Origin: Deltaproteobacteria bacterium
Lineage (GTDB): Bacteria; Lernaellota; Lernaellaia; JACKCT01
Assembly: GCA_020633895.1 (NCBI GenBank)
Contig: JACKCT010000002.1
Location: 1 to 64,000, forward strand
Length of the DNA stretch: 64,000 nt
Reading direction: 5' to 3'
The translations under genes were made by a program, and so were the position numbers. The notes under the pieces are model-generated. The model did not search any database, was not told the origin of the DNA, and saw only the letters and a program-made list of their open reading frames with translations. This document shows, piece after piece, positions 8,527 through 17,120 of this stretch. How positions within the stretch are numbered: position 1 is the stretch's first letter; every line of letters begins with the position of its first letter.

Positions 8527-9522
8527 ATGCGGACCACGAAAAAGAAAAACTGGGGACCCGCGCTGACGAGACTGACCATCCTGGTGATTTTCCTGTTCGC
8601 CCTGTCCGGCTGCGGCGAATTCGAGAAAGCTCTGGACGAGCTGACGACGCAAGAAGTTGATTTATCTCAAAATATTTACAGCGGTGAGTCGCTGCGCAAC
8701 AACGTGCAGATCACGCTGGCCAAGGACGCCCCGGCGTCGGCCCTGGGCCCGGTCGCGGTCAATCGCAAGCTGACGAAGGACATCTTCGACGGCGCGTTGG
8801 CGGTGGACCTGGGCGTGGAAGAAACGAGCCTTACCCTGTCCGGCCGCCTGGTGAACAACGCGGCCCAGCCGGGACGCCTTTATGTGTTCTTCGCCCCCAA
8901 TGAAACGCCGACCAACGACGAGGCGGTCCTCATCGGGTCGGTTGTCCTTCAAGGCAAAACCGAGCTGGAATTCGAGGACTCGGCCGGCTTTGACCAGAGT
9001 GAGTTGGAAGTCGAGGACAACATCCGGGCGTATTTCATGGCCAACGCGTACAACGAGGACTACCACGTCTTTCTGTACACCGAGGGCGTGGGTGACGAGT
9101 CCATCGTGGCCGAGCGGCTGCGGGTGCACGTCTCCCCGACGCTGAGCAAGCCCAAGCTGGTGCCGGCGGCCCTGTTGACCGGGTACACGAACAATGTGCA
9201 GGAAATCTCGACGGTTTCGCTGGGCGGCACCTTTACGAACGAAGGCGTGGCCGACGCCCATCTGATGTGGGTCGTCGGGCCGACCGGCGAGGACGTGAGT
9301 GTCGAAGACAACCTGATTCTCGAAGCTTACCTGGCCCCGGGCGAGACGATCCGGGCCGAGGACGCGGTGCTGCCCGGCGGGCTGAAGACGCTGAAAAGCT
9401 ACATCCAGCGGATGGCCGACGGTACGAACATCACCGGGACCATCGTGATGACCTCGGACGACGTGCTCGAATCGGACATCGACGACTTCCGCGTGGAAAT
9501 CACCGCGACGGTGGGCCTGTAA
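8527..9522 (+). CDS. Lipoprotein of unknown function
   Basis: This 331-residue protein has a basic n-region (MRTTKKKNW), a hydrophobic core and a clean lipobox LSGC with Cys29. The mature part has no Asp run, unlike other lipoproteins here. It is mixed alpha/beta with two similar beta-rich halves (after VEETSLTLSGRLVN and after EISTVSLGGTFTNE), suggesting an internal duplication of an immunoglobulin-like or other sandwich fold. ATG 8527 is chosen for the AAGGAG about 6 bases upstream. Transcription probably starts from the sigma-54-type promoter at 8441 and ends at the strong terminator at 9559. Function unknown. Confidence 0.8.
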   Translation: MRTTKKKNWGPALTRLTILVIFLFALSGCGEFEKALDELTTQEVDLSQNIYSGESLRNNVQITLAKDAPASALGPVAVNRKLTKDIFDGALAVDLGVEETSLTLSGRLVNNAAQPGRLYVFFAPNETPTNDEAVLIGSVVLQGKTELEFEDSAGFDQSELEVEDNIRAYFMANAYNEDYHVFLYTEGVGDESIVAERLRVHVSPTLSKPKLVPAALLTGYTNNVQEISTVSLGGTFTNEGVADAHLMWVVGPTGEDVSVEDNLILEAYLAPGETIRAEDAVLPGGLKTLKSYIQRMADGTNITGTIVMTSDDVLESDIDDFRVEITATVGL

Positions 9523-9558
9523 ACAAACCCTGAAAAAAAACGAAGATTTCATCCACAG

Positions 9559-9588
9559 CCCCCGGAGCCTGCCGCTCCGGGGGTTTTT
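9559..9588 (+). terminator. Intrinsic terminator
   Basis: A perfect 10-bp stem (CCCCCGGAGC/GCTCCGGGGG) with a 5-base loop is followed directly by TTTTT. It lies 36 bases after the lipoprotein stop. Confidence 0.93.
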
Positions 9589-9823
9589 GCGCGTATTTTC
9601 AGGAGTTTTGATTTATTGGCATAAACCTTGATTGAAACCGTTAGTGACAAATTTGTACTTCCCGATCCCACAATAACACCGAAACCGGTCTTGACGCGCC
9701 CGGATGGGTGATTATCTAATTCCCGTGAGCCGAGTCGGCCTCCCCGGCAAGCTCGGCGCGAATGATGGATTGACATTATTGACTATTTTACGGGAACTTG
9801 GGGCTTATCCTCTGATAAATTTC

Positions 9824-9851
9824 TTGACATTCATGGGACTTTGACTATGCT
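9824..9851 (+). promoter_or_regulatory. Putative sigma-70-type promoter for the small beta-barrel protein
   Basis: TTGACA, a 16-base spacer, then TATGCT. The predicted transcript start is near 9858, giving a leader of about 90 bases before ATG 9948. The leader contains a good Shine-Dalgarno (GAGGTGG). Confidence 0.6.
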
Positions 9852-9947
9852 CTTGAGCCTTAAGGCTCGAGATGCATTTGGGATCGACGGTGTGCGATTT
9901 GTCCATCGTCGGCGTTTGTTACACATTTTGCTCAATGAGGTGGAATT

Positions 9948-10592
9948 ATGACTAAGGCGTGGAAAGTCCTGCTGATCGTGGCGGTGTCCAGTCTTCTGGC
10001 GACGACGGCTTTCGCCAAGGGGCCCAAGGACGTGTACGAGAAGGGAACCTGGATGCTGGGCGGCGGCTCGAACCTGGATTTTGCCACCGGCACCGACACC
10101 AACAAGCCGGACGGCGGTAGCGAGACCGAAGACAGCGTGACGACCTTCGGCCTGTTCGGCGAGCTGGGCTATTTCGTGATCGATCAACTGGCCATCGGTG
10201 GTGAGCTCGGTTATGACTACAACAAGACGACCCTGGACAACGACGACGAGACGACCTCTTCGTCCATCCTCATCGGACCCTTCGTCACCTACGTGTTCGA
10301 TATCGAAGGCCGCGTGGATCCGTTCCTGCGGGGCCTGATCGGTTATCAGTCCAATTCGACCGAGTTCTCGCCGGACGGCGGTGATTCGACCACGACCGAT
10401 TCGTCCGGCTTCGCCTTCGATCTGGCCGCCGGTGCGCACATCAACGTCAACAGCGTCGTGAGCGTGTCGCCGGAAATCTTCTATCGCAACTCCAGCCTGT
10501 CGGGCACCACGGACACCGGCACCGCCGAAGCCGACTTCGACACGACCGAGTCCCGCTTCGGCCTGCGGGTCGGCATTTACGGATTCCTCTAA
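9948..10592 (+). CDS. Small outer-membrane beta-barrel protein
   Basis: This 214-residue protein has a Sec signal peptide ending TTAFA|KG (cleavage after about residue 23). The mature chain alternates hydrophobic and polar residues in Gly/aromatic-rich strands (WMLGGGSNLDF, LGYFVIDQLAIGGELGYDY, FGLRVGIYGFL) separated by acidic Thr/Ser/Asp loops. It ends in a Leu-terminated strand, typical of 8-stranded OMP beta-barrels (outer membrane protein beta-barrel / OmpW-like superfamily). It is flanked by its own promoter and terminator, so it is monocistronic and probably abundant. Exact subfamily not assigned. Confidence 0.85.
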   Translation: MTKAWKVLLIVAVSSLLATTAFAKGPKDVYEKGTWMLGGGSNLDFATGTDTNKPDGGSETEDSVTTFGLFGELGYFVIDQLAIGGELGYDYNKTTLDNDDETTSSSILIGPFVTYVFDIEGRVDPFLRGLIGYQSNSTEFSPDGGDSTTTDSSGFAFDLAAGAHINVNSVVSVSPEIFYRNSSLSGTTDTGTAEADFDTTESRFGLRVGIYGFL

Positions 10593-10648
10593 ACCGTTCG
10601 TACGCACAAACACGACGCACGTCGTTTTTGTGAGATGGCAATTCGATC

Positions 10649-10677
10649 GGCGCGCCTTTAAGGCGCGCCTTTTTTTA
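10649..10677 (+). terminator. Intrinsic terminator
   Basis: GGCGCGCC, a short TTTAA loop, GGCGCGCC, then a T7 run. It lies 57 bases after the beta-barrel gene. Confidence 0.93.
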
Positions 10678-10717
10678 TTTGTTTCCGGGATGGCCGGGCG
10701 CGGTGTTCGCGACCGCA

Positions 10718-10746
10718 TTGATCCGCCTCCCCGCGGCGTCTAAGAT
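10718..10746 (+). promoter_or_regulatory. Putative sigma-70-type promoter for sbcD
   Basis: TTGATC, a 17-base spacer and TAAGAT. The predicted start near 10753 is about 42 bases before ATG 10795 and directly downstream of the terminator of the preceding gene. Confidence 0.5.
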
Positions 10747-10794
10747 CGTTCCCGACAACGAACAACCCATGCCGCCACGCGCGCCGGACGCGAC

Positions 10795-11949
10795 ATGCGC
10801 ATTCTCCACACCGCCGATTGGCACCTGGGCCGTCTTTTTTACAAGACGCACCTGACGGATGATCAGGCCCATGTGCTCGACCAGATCACGGCCCTGGCCA
10901 AGGACGCGCGGCCGGACCTGTTCATCGTGGCCGGCGACATCTTCGATCGGACCAACCCGCCGGTGGAGGCGGTGGAACTGCTGGACGACGTCCTCACGCG
11001 CCTGGTGCGCGACCTGCGTTGCCGGGTGTTGATGATCGCCGGAAATCACGACTCTCCCTCTCGCTTGGAATTCGGTTCCCGCCTGCTCGCCCAGCCGGGA
11101 CTGCATGTTTACGGGCGGCTGGACGGCCCGGTCTCGCCGCTGGTGCTCGACGACGCCCACGGTCCCGTCGCCTTTGTGCCGATTCCCTACGCCGAGCCGC
11201 CGGTCGTCCGCCAGGCACTGGGCCGCGACGACGTGCGCACGCCGGACGAAGCCATGCGCGCGCTGATCGGCTCGTTGAGCGGCGATGTGCCCCGGGGGGC
11301 GCGGCTGGTGATGGTGGCCCATGCGTTCGTGACCGGCGGGGCGGGCAGCGACTCCGAGCGGCCGCTGTCGGTCGGGACACTGGAGACGGTGGGGCTCGAC
11401 GCCTTCGCCGGGTGGGACTACGTGGCGCTGGGGCATCTGCATGGGCCGCAGCAATTCGACGAGGGGCGGGTGCGTTATTCGGGTTCGCCGATGAAGTATT
11501 CGTTTTCCGAGGCGGCCCATCGAAAGTCGGTGACGCTTCTCGAACTGGGCGCGGGGGGCGAGCGGTCTATCGAAGAAATTGCCTTGACGCCTCGCCGTGA
11601 CCTGCGCCGCCTCAAAGGGACGTTGGACGAAATCCGCGCTCGCGCCGCGTCGGACCCCGCCCGCGACGACTATCTGGAAGTGGAATTGATGGACGAGGGC
11701 GCGCTGCTCGACCCCATGGGGCAACTGCGTCTGGTGTATCCGAACGTGATGTCGATCAGCCGTCCGTATCTGGAACGCCTCAGCGATCCGGACGCGCCGC
11801 AACTGGACCGCAAACGCACGGGCGACGTGGAGTTGTTCGAGGATTTCTTTGCCCAGGTCATCGGGCGGGATGTGGAGAAAGCCGAGCGCGCGGCGTTTGC
11901 CGACGCCGTCGAGGCCATGGAGCGCGCGCGGCGGGAGGCCGGCCGATGA
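10795..11949 (+). CDS. sbcD: Exonuclease subunit SbcD (Mre11-type nuclease)
   Basis: This 384-residue calcineurin-like metallophosphoesterase is the nuclease subunit of the SbcCD (Mre11-Rad50) complex, which opens hairpins and protein-blocked DNA ends. The metal-binding motifs are all present: HTADWHLG (residues 5-12), GDIFDR, GNHDS, the VAHAF histidine and LGHLHGPQ. The C-terminal capping region follows. Length fits the family. Its last four bases overlap the start of sbcC (ATGA), so the two subunits are translationally coupled. Confidence 0.96.
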   Translation: MRILHTADWHLGRLFYKTHLTDDQAHVLDQITALAKDARPDLFIVAGDIFDRTNPPVEAVELLDDVLTRLVRDLRCRVLMIAGNHDSPSRLEFGSRLLAQPGLHVYGRLDGPVSPLVLDDAHGPVAFVPIPYAEPPVVRQALGRDDVRTPDEAMRALIGSLSGDVPRGARLVMVAHAFVTGGAGSDSERPLSVGTLETVGLDAFAGWDYVALGHLHGPQQFDEGRVRYSGSPMKYSFSEAAHRKSVTLLELGAGGERSIEEIALTPRRDLRRLKGTLDEIRARAASDPARDDYLEVELMDEGALLDPMGQLRLVYPNVMSISRPYLERLSDPDAPQLDRKRTGDVELFEDFFAQVIGRDVEKAERAAFADAVEAMERARREAGR

Positions 11950-14900
11950 GACCGCGCCGACTGCGCATGGAGGCCTTCGGCGCCTATCCGGGGAGGCAGG
12001 ACCTGGACTTCGACATCCTGGGCGACCGCCGCTTTTTCCTTATCCACGGCGCCACCGGCTCGGGCAAGACGACCATCCTCGACGCCATCTGCTTCGCCCT
12101 CTACGGCACCCTCTCCGGCTCGGCCCGCCAAGCCGCCAACGCACGCAGCGAGATGGCCGATGACGACGCGGAAACGTCGGTGCGTCTGGATTTTTCACTG
12201 GGAAGCGAGCATTACCGTGTCGAACGCAAGCCCGAGCAGGTCCGCGCGAAAAAACGCGGGGAGGGGACGACCAAGGTGGCGCCCAAGGCGACCCTCTGGC
12301 GACGCACGAACACGACGGACGACGCCGACGAGGGCAAGGTGATGGCGACCGGACCGCGAAACGTGGACCAGATGATCGTCGATATTCTGGGCTTCGACGC
12401 CGACCAGTTTCGCCAGGTCGTGGTGCTGCCTCAGGGCGAGTTTTTGGGATTCATCAAGGGTGGGTCCAAGGACCGGGAGCAGATTCTGCGCGCCCTGTTC
12501 CCCACGCAGCGCTTCGCCGAGATCGAAAACGCACTGCGTGACCGATCGCGGGACGTCCAGGAGCGCATCGAGGATGTGCGCAAGCGGCGGGCGTTCATTT
12601 GGGAACAAGCGGAAGTGGACAGCGACGCGGCGCTGCACGAGGCGTTGGATGGCGCGCGGACGGCGCGAAAAGACGCGGAGGCGCATGTCCTTGAAATGCA
12701 GCAAGTCCACGAGGCGGCCCGCGCGGCGCTGACGCACGGCAAGTCGTTGGCCGAGGCGTTCGCGGCGGCTCGGGACGCGGAGGCGGCGTTGGCGGCGCTG
12801 ACCGCGAAGGCCGAGGAGATGACGGCGCTCGAGCGGGCGCTGGAAAAGGCGCGCAAGGCGGCGGAGCTTCGCGATCTGGACCAAGCCGTCGAGGCGACGG
12901 CGAAGGATTTGTCGCAAGGCCAGACAGCGTTGAAGGCGGCGGCGCAGGCGTGGGAGTCCGCCGAGGAACGTCTGGCGGGCGCGCGGGAAATGGTCGAGCA
13001 GACCTCGGAGCACGACGCGCGCGTCGAGGCGATGCGGGAAGAGGAGCGGCGTGTCGGCGACTGGCTCGAACGCCTGGAGTCGTTGACGAAGGCGCGGGCC
13101 GACCACGCGACGGCGACGAAAGCGTTGACGGACGCGCGAAATGAAGAAGCCGAGGCGAAGTTGGCGCGCGACGCGGCGGCGCAAAAGCTACGCGAACTCA
13201 CCGAACGCAAAGAGGCGATCGCCGTCGAAGGCACACAGGCGAAGGAATTGCGTCGGGCGGCGGACGAGGCTTCCGAGCGGGTGCAGTGGCGGACCAAGTT
13301 GTTGGCGACGTCAAAGCAACTCGTCTCCGCGGAGTTGGACGAGCGGCGCTCGCGGGAGGCCATCGAAAAGCTGCGCGAAGACGAAACGGCGGCGCGGGAC
13401 GCGTTGCGGTCGCTGGAACAGGTGTACATGAAGCAACAGGCGGCGGTGCTGGCGGCGGGACTGTCGGACGGCGAGCCGTGCCCCGTCTGCGGATCAATCC
13501 ATCACCCCATTCCCGCGACACCCTCCGACGACGATGTGGCGGCCGAGGCGGTGGACGACGCTCGCGCGCGGTTGGACGACCTGGGGCGCACGCTCGCGAC
13601 AAGGAACGATGCCTTGACCGAACTAACGTCCGCAACGACGCGCCTGCGGGCCGATCGCGACAACCTTGTCGAACGCCTCAAAGACGCGGCGGAGGCGCCG
13701 TTGGAAGAACTGACCGCGCGGGCGAACGACGCCCTGGCGCAGGCCGAAAAGGCGGGCCGGGCGGCGGAGACGTTGGCCGATCTGGAACGACAAATCGAGG
13801 CGGCCCGACAAGAGCAGACGCAGAGTGACGAGGTATTTTCCGCGCAAACGCAAGCCGTGAACGACGCCGCGACCAAGGCCGGCAAGACGGAGGCGATCGT
13901 CGCCGAGCGGGAGGCGTCGGTGCCGACCGATCAGCGGGACAAAGACGGCCTGACGCAGCGGCGCGCCGAGTTGGTCGCCCAGATGGATGTGTTGCGCAAC
14001 GCCCGAGCGAAAGCGTTGATGAACGAGCGCGACGCCAACGACAAGCGCACCGCCGCCGTCGCCGCCCACCAAGCCGCGACGCACGCCCAAAATCAAGCTC
14101 AGGAGCGGTACGACGCGGCCGTCGAAGCCTTCGAACAGCGCCTGGGTCAAAAGGGCTTTGCTGACAAGGAGGCTTATCGCGCCGCCGCCCGATCCGAAGC
14201 CGAGATCGACGCCATGGCCGGTGAACTGACGGCGTATCGCGAAAAAATACACGCCGCCAAGGAGCACGCCGTCCGTGCGAAGGCGAAGGTCGAAGACAAA
14301 TCGGAGCCGGATCCGGACGCGTTGACGGCGACGGAAAACGACGCAGGTCAAAAACTCGAAACCGCGCGGGAGGACGCGTCGCGCCGCCGTCGTCGGGTGG
14401 AGCAACTCGAAAAGTGGATGACCGATCTGGCCGCCGTCACCAAGGACGAAAATGCCTTGGAGGCACGGTTCGCCACGGTCGGCCATGTTGCGCGCGTCGT
14501 CGCCGGCGACAACCCTCAGCGCCTGTCGTTTTCGCGATTCGTCCTCGGCGCGTATCTGGACGACGTGCTCATCGCCGCGTCCCAGCGCATGCTCGTCATG
14601 TCTCAGCACCGTTACCGCATTCAGCGTCAGATGACGGCGGGCGACTTGCGGCGCGCGTCGGGTCTGGATCTGGAAGTGGTCGACAACTGGACCGGCGGTT
14701 CGCGGGACATCAGCACCCTCTCCGGCGGCGAGAGTTTCATGGCGGCGCTCGCCCTTGCGTTGGGCTTGGCCGACGTGGTGCAGGCGTACTCCGGCGGAGT
14801 GCATCTGGAGACGATTTTCGTCGACGAGGGCTTCGGCTCGTTGGACCCGGAGGCGTTGGACGCGGCAATGCGCGTGCTGCAGGACCTGCAAAAAGGCGGG

Positions 14901-15008
14901 CGCCTGGTCGGCATCATCTCCCACGTGGACGAACTGAAAGAGCGCATCGACGTGCGTCTGGAAGTGACCGGCGGCGAGCGCGGCAGCCGCGCCCGTTTTG
15001 TCGTGTGA
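11946..15008 (+). CDS. sbcC: Exonuclease subunit SbcC (Rad50-type ATPase)
   Basis: This 1020-residue SMC-like ATPase of the SbcCD complex has a Walker A near residues 36-44 (GATGSGKTTI) and long Ala/Glu-rich coiled coils on both sides of a central zinc hook CPVC (Cys512 and Cys515). The ABC signature LSGGES (about residue 925) and Walker B with catalytic Glu (IFVDEGFGSLD, about 957) follow. It pairs with SbcD, tethering DNA ends and gating the nuclease. It begins inside the sbcD stop and its own stop overlaps the GTG start of a DNA methyltransferase, which extends the operon beyond the usual two genes. Confidence 0.96.
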   Translation: MRPRRLRMEAFGAYPGRQDLDFDILGDRRFFLIHGATGSGKTTILDAICFALYGTLSGSARQAANARSEMADDDAETSVRLDFSLGSEHYRVERKPEQVRAKKRGEGTTKVAPKATLWRRTNTTDDADEGKVMATGPRNVDQMIVDILGFDADQFRQVVVLPQGEFLGFIKGGSKDREQILRALFPTQRFAEIENALRDRSRDVQERIEDVRKRRAFIWEQAEVDSDAALHEALDGARTARKDAEAHVLEMQQVHEAARAALTHGKSLAEAFAAARDAEAALAALTAKAEEMTALERALEKARKAAELRDLDQAVEATAKDLSQGQTALKAAAQAWESAEERLAGAREMVEQTSEHDARVEAMREEERRVGDWLERLESLTKARADHATATKALTDARNEEAEAKLARDAAAQKLRELTERKEAIAVEGTQAKELRRAADEASERVQWRTKLLATSKQLVSAELDERRSREAIEKLREDETAARDALRSLEQVYMKQQAAVLAAGLSDGEPCPVCGSIHHPIPATPSDDDVAAEAVDDARARLDDLGRTLATRNDALTELTSATTRLRADRDNLVERLKDAAEAPLEELTARANDALAQAEKAGRAAETLADLERQIEAARQEQTQSDEVFSAQTQAVNDAATKAGKTEAIVAEREASVPTDQRDKDGLTQRRAELVAQMDVLRNARAKALMNERDANDKRTAAVAAHQAATHAQNQAQERYDAAVEAFEQRLGQKGFADKEAYRAAARSEAEIDAMAGELTAYREKIHAAKEHAVRAKAKVEDKSEPDPDALTATENDAGQKLETAREDASRRRRRVEQLEKWMTDLAAVTKDENALEARFATVGHVARVVAGDNPQRLSFSRFVLGAYLDDVLIAASQRMLVMSQHRYRIQRQMTAGDLRRASGLDLEVVDNWTGGSRDISTLSGGESFMAALALALGLADVVQAYSGGVHLETIFVDEGFGSLDPEALDAAMRVLQDLQKGGRLVGIISHVDELKERIDVRLEVTGGERGSRARFVV

Positions 15009-17056
15009 GCCCGCCCGTCGTGATCCGTCCGCCCAACGCCCGTGCTGTCCGACAAGCCCTTCTCGACGCCTACAACGCCCTGGCGATTCCCGATGCCGTG
15101 AAGGGTGAAGCCGACGCCCACGCCTTCGCGACCATCGCGCTGTTCGCAAATCTGGCGCGGCGTCTTGCGCGAAATCTCGCGACGTCTATCCCGGACGAAT
15201 TTCTCCACGCCGCGTTCGCCGAAGCTGTCGCGGAGTTGCCGACGGTCGGCAGTCCCTTCGCGAAAAATGACGACGTCGCGTTCGACACGCTGGCGCAAAT
15301 CATCGCAACGCACGCCGAGACGTTGGATGTCGCGGATCGGCGCGTCGCTGTCGCCTCGGCGATGGGGCATTTCTACCCACGAACCTTCGCGATGGGTGCG
15401 TGTCGAGAGGGCAGGCGTTGGCGGTTTTCGGCGGGCGATTCGCGGGCGCGGGCGAGCGGCACGGTCTTCACGCCTGATGGCCTCGCCCAGGAGATCGCCC
15501 ACGACACGCTCGCGACTTGGGCGAGCGAGACCGGCCAGTCGGCGGACGCCGCGCGCCTCTGTGACCCGGCTGTTGGCACGGGGCATTTCCTGCTGCATGT
15601 GCCGGAGGGGTTGCGCGATCGGGTGCATGGCGTCGACCTGGATGGGACGGCAATCGGCGTGGCGCGTCTGGCATTGGCGTTGGCGTGGGAAGATTTCGAC
15701 GCCGAAAAATGGACCCGGCGTCTGCGCGTCGGCAACGCGCTCATCGGTCCCACGCGTTCGGGACAGGCGGACGGCGCGCGGCCCGAGTGGCGGCCGTTCG
15801 ATTGGGCGGCGGCGTTTCCCGAGGTATTTGACGAAGCCGACGCCGGGTTCGACGTCGTCGTCGGCAATCCGCCGTACCTGAGCTTCGGCCTTCGTGACCT
15901 GCGCAATTTGGATCGCACGCTGGCTGACGAATATCGCCGTCGCTTTCCCGATTCGGCGCAATACAAACTCAGCGTCTACGCGCTCTTCGTCGACCGGACG
16001 CGGGCGCTGTTGCGCGAGGGCGGCGCGGCCGGGCTGTTGCTCCCCGACTCGTACCTGACCGGTCGCTACTTCGAACGGCTGCGCACGGCGGCCCTGGACG
16101 GCGGGCGGCGGGTGCGCGGGGTGCGTCAGATTCGTCGGACGCTGTGGCCGTCGGTCCACGCGGGAACGGCGACGGTGTTGACCTTCGGGCGCGAGGCCAC
16201 GCCGGGCGAACGAGTCTCGCTCGTATGGCAGGAGAAGGTCGGCGACGCGCCGTCGGATCGACGGGAATACACGCTTCCGTGCGACGAATGGCGACGTGTG
16301 GCGCGGGGGCGATTCGTTTTCCTGCTGTCCGACGCGGAGCGAAAATTCTTTGACATTGTCACCGACGGCTCCCCGCCGCTTTCGTCGTTGGTGCGGTTCT
16401 CGTCAGGGTTGATCGGACGGCAAGGGCGTTCGTCGATTTTGCATGAAGCGGCGGCCGACGATTCCTACGCGCCGGTGATCGAGTCGGGGCGGCAACTTGC
16501 GCCGTTTCGCGTCGAGTGGACGGGTCGGTATGTGCGTCGCGAGGCGTCGGTCTACAAGTCGGGCTACCGGCCGGAGATGTACGCGGCGGCCAAGGTGCTG
16601 GTCAACCAGACCGGCGAAGAGCCCCGGGCCGCCGTCGATCGCGAAGGTTATTTTGCGTTCAATAGCCTGCATGTGGGCAATGTGGCCGAGGGGGTGGAAA
16701 AGGCCGCGTTGAATTTTGTCGCCGGGGTGCTCAACAGCCGCGTCGGCCGCGCCCTATATCGAATGCACGCCATGGAAACCGGCCGACCGTTGGCGCAGAT
16801 TGACATCGACCTGCTCGAATCCCTGCCCATGCCTCGTGGCTGCGACACCTATTTCCGAGGCAATCCCACGGCGCCGGATGACGGCTTTGACGCCGTGGTG
16901 GCGCTGGCCCGATCGACGACCGAGGCGGTGGCGGGCGGCGGGGCCTTCGACGATGCCCAACAGGGCGCCCTCGACGCGGCGGTGCTGCGGGCCTTTCGGA
17001 TCGACACGGCTATGTTTGACGCCTTTCTCACATCCTTGGCGGTCAACGGTCGGTGA
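15005..17056 (+). CDS. N6-adenine DNA methyltransferase, Eco57I/TaqI-like, coupled to sbcDC
   Basis: This 683-residue class I SAM-dependent DNA methyltransferase has an N-terminal helical region of about 150 residues, the entry motif SGTVFTPDGLAQEIA, SAM-binding motif I DPAVGTGHFL (from Asp187) and catalytic motif IV NPPY (Asn288), the gamma-class N6-adenine signature. A C-terminal region of about 300 residues looks like a TaqI-type specificity domain (RYVRREASVYKSGYRPEMY, NSRVGRALYR). No PD-(D/E)xK nuclease motif was seen, so it is not an obvious type IIG enzyme. Start: GTG 15005 overlaps the sbcC TGA in a GTGA arrangement. The reading frame stays open further upstream, but only antiparallel to sbcC constraints and without family resemblance. 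Confidence 0.88.
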   Translation: MSPPVVIRPPNARAVRQALLDAYNALAIPDAVKGEADAHAFATIALFANLARRLARNLATSIPDEFLHAAFAEAVAELPTVGSPFAKNDDVAFDTLAQIIATHAETLDVADRRVAVASAMGHFYPRTFAMGACREGRRWRFSAGDSRARASGTVFTPDGLAQEIAHDTLATWASETGQSADAARLCDPAVGTGHFLLHVPEGLRDRVHGVDLDGTAIGVARLALALAWEDFDAEKWTRRLRVGNALIGPTRSGQADGARPEWRPFDWAAAFPEVFDEADAGFDVVVGNPPYLSFGLRDLRNLDRTLADEYRRRFPDSAQYKLSVYALFVDRTRALLREGGAAGLLLPDSYLTGRYFERLRTAALDGGRRVRGVRQIRRTLWPSVHAGTATVLTFGREATPGERVSLVWQEKVGDAPSDRREYTLPCDEWRRVARGRFVFLLSDAERKFFDIVTDGSPPLSSLVRFSSGLIGRQGRSSILHEAAADDSYAPVIESGRQLAPFRVEWTGRYVRREASVYKSGYRPEMYAAAKVLVNQTGEEPRAAVDREGYFAFNSLHVGNVAEGVEKAALNFVAGVLNSRVGRALYRMHAMETGRPLAQIDIDLLESLPMPRGCDTYFRGNPTAPDDGFDAVVALARSTTEAVAGGGAFDDAQQGALDAAVLRAFRIDTAMFDAFLTSLAVNGR

Positions 17057-17120
17057 CATTGTCCGGGTTTCGCCCGTCGTGCTAATGTTCCCGATCGAAT
17101 GCATTTGAGGGAGGGCGAGA

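Larger units (their letters stand above)
9523..9947. other. Intergenic region, 425 bases
   Basis: It holds the terminator at 9559-9588 and the promoter at 9824-9851. Bases 9590-9820 are A+T-richer and show no gene, no tRNA and no strong hairpin. A second TTGACA at 9770-9775 lacks a good -10. Confidence 0.6.

Noticed and set aside
9549-9776. Small minus-strand ORF of 75 codons
   Set aside because: It spans the terminator at 9559-9588 and has no ribosome site.
15005-17056. Type IIG restriction-methylation enzyme
   Set aside because: The N-terminal 150 residues show no PD-(D/E)xK or other nuclease motif.
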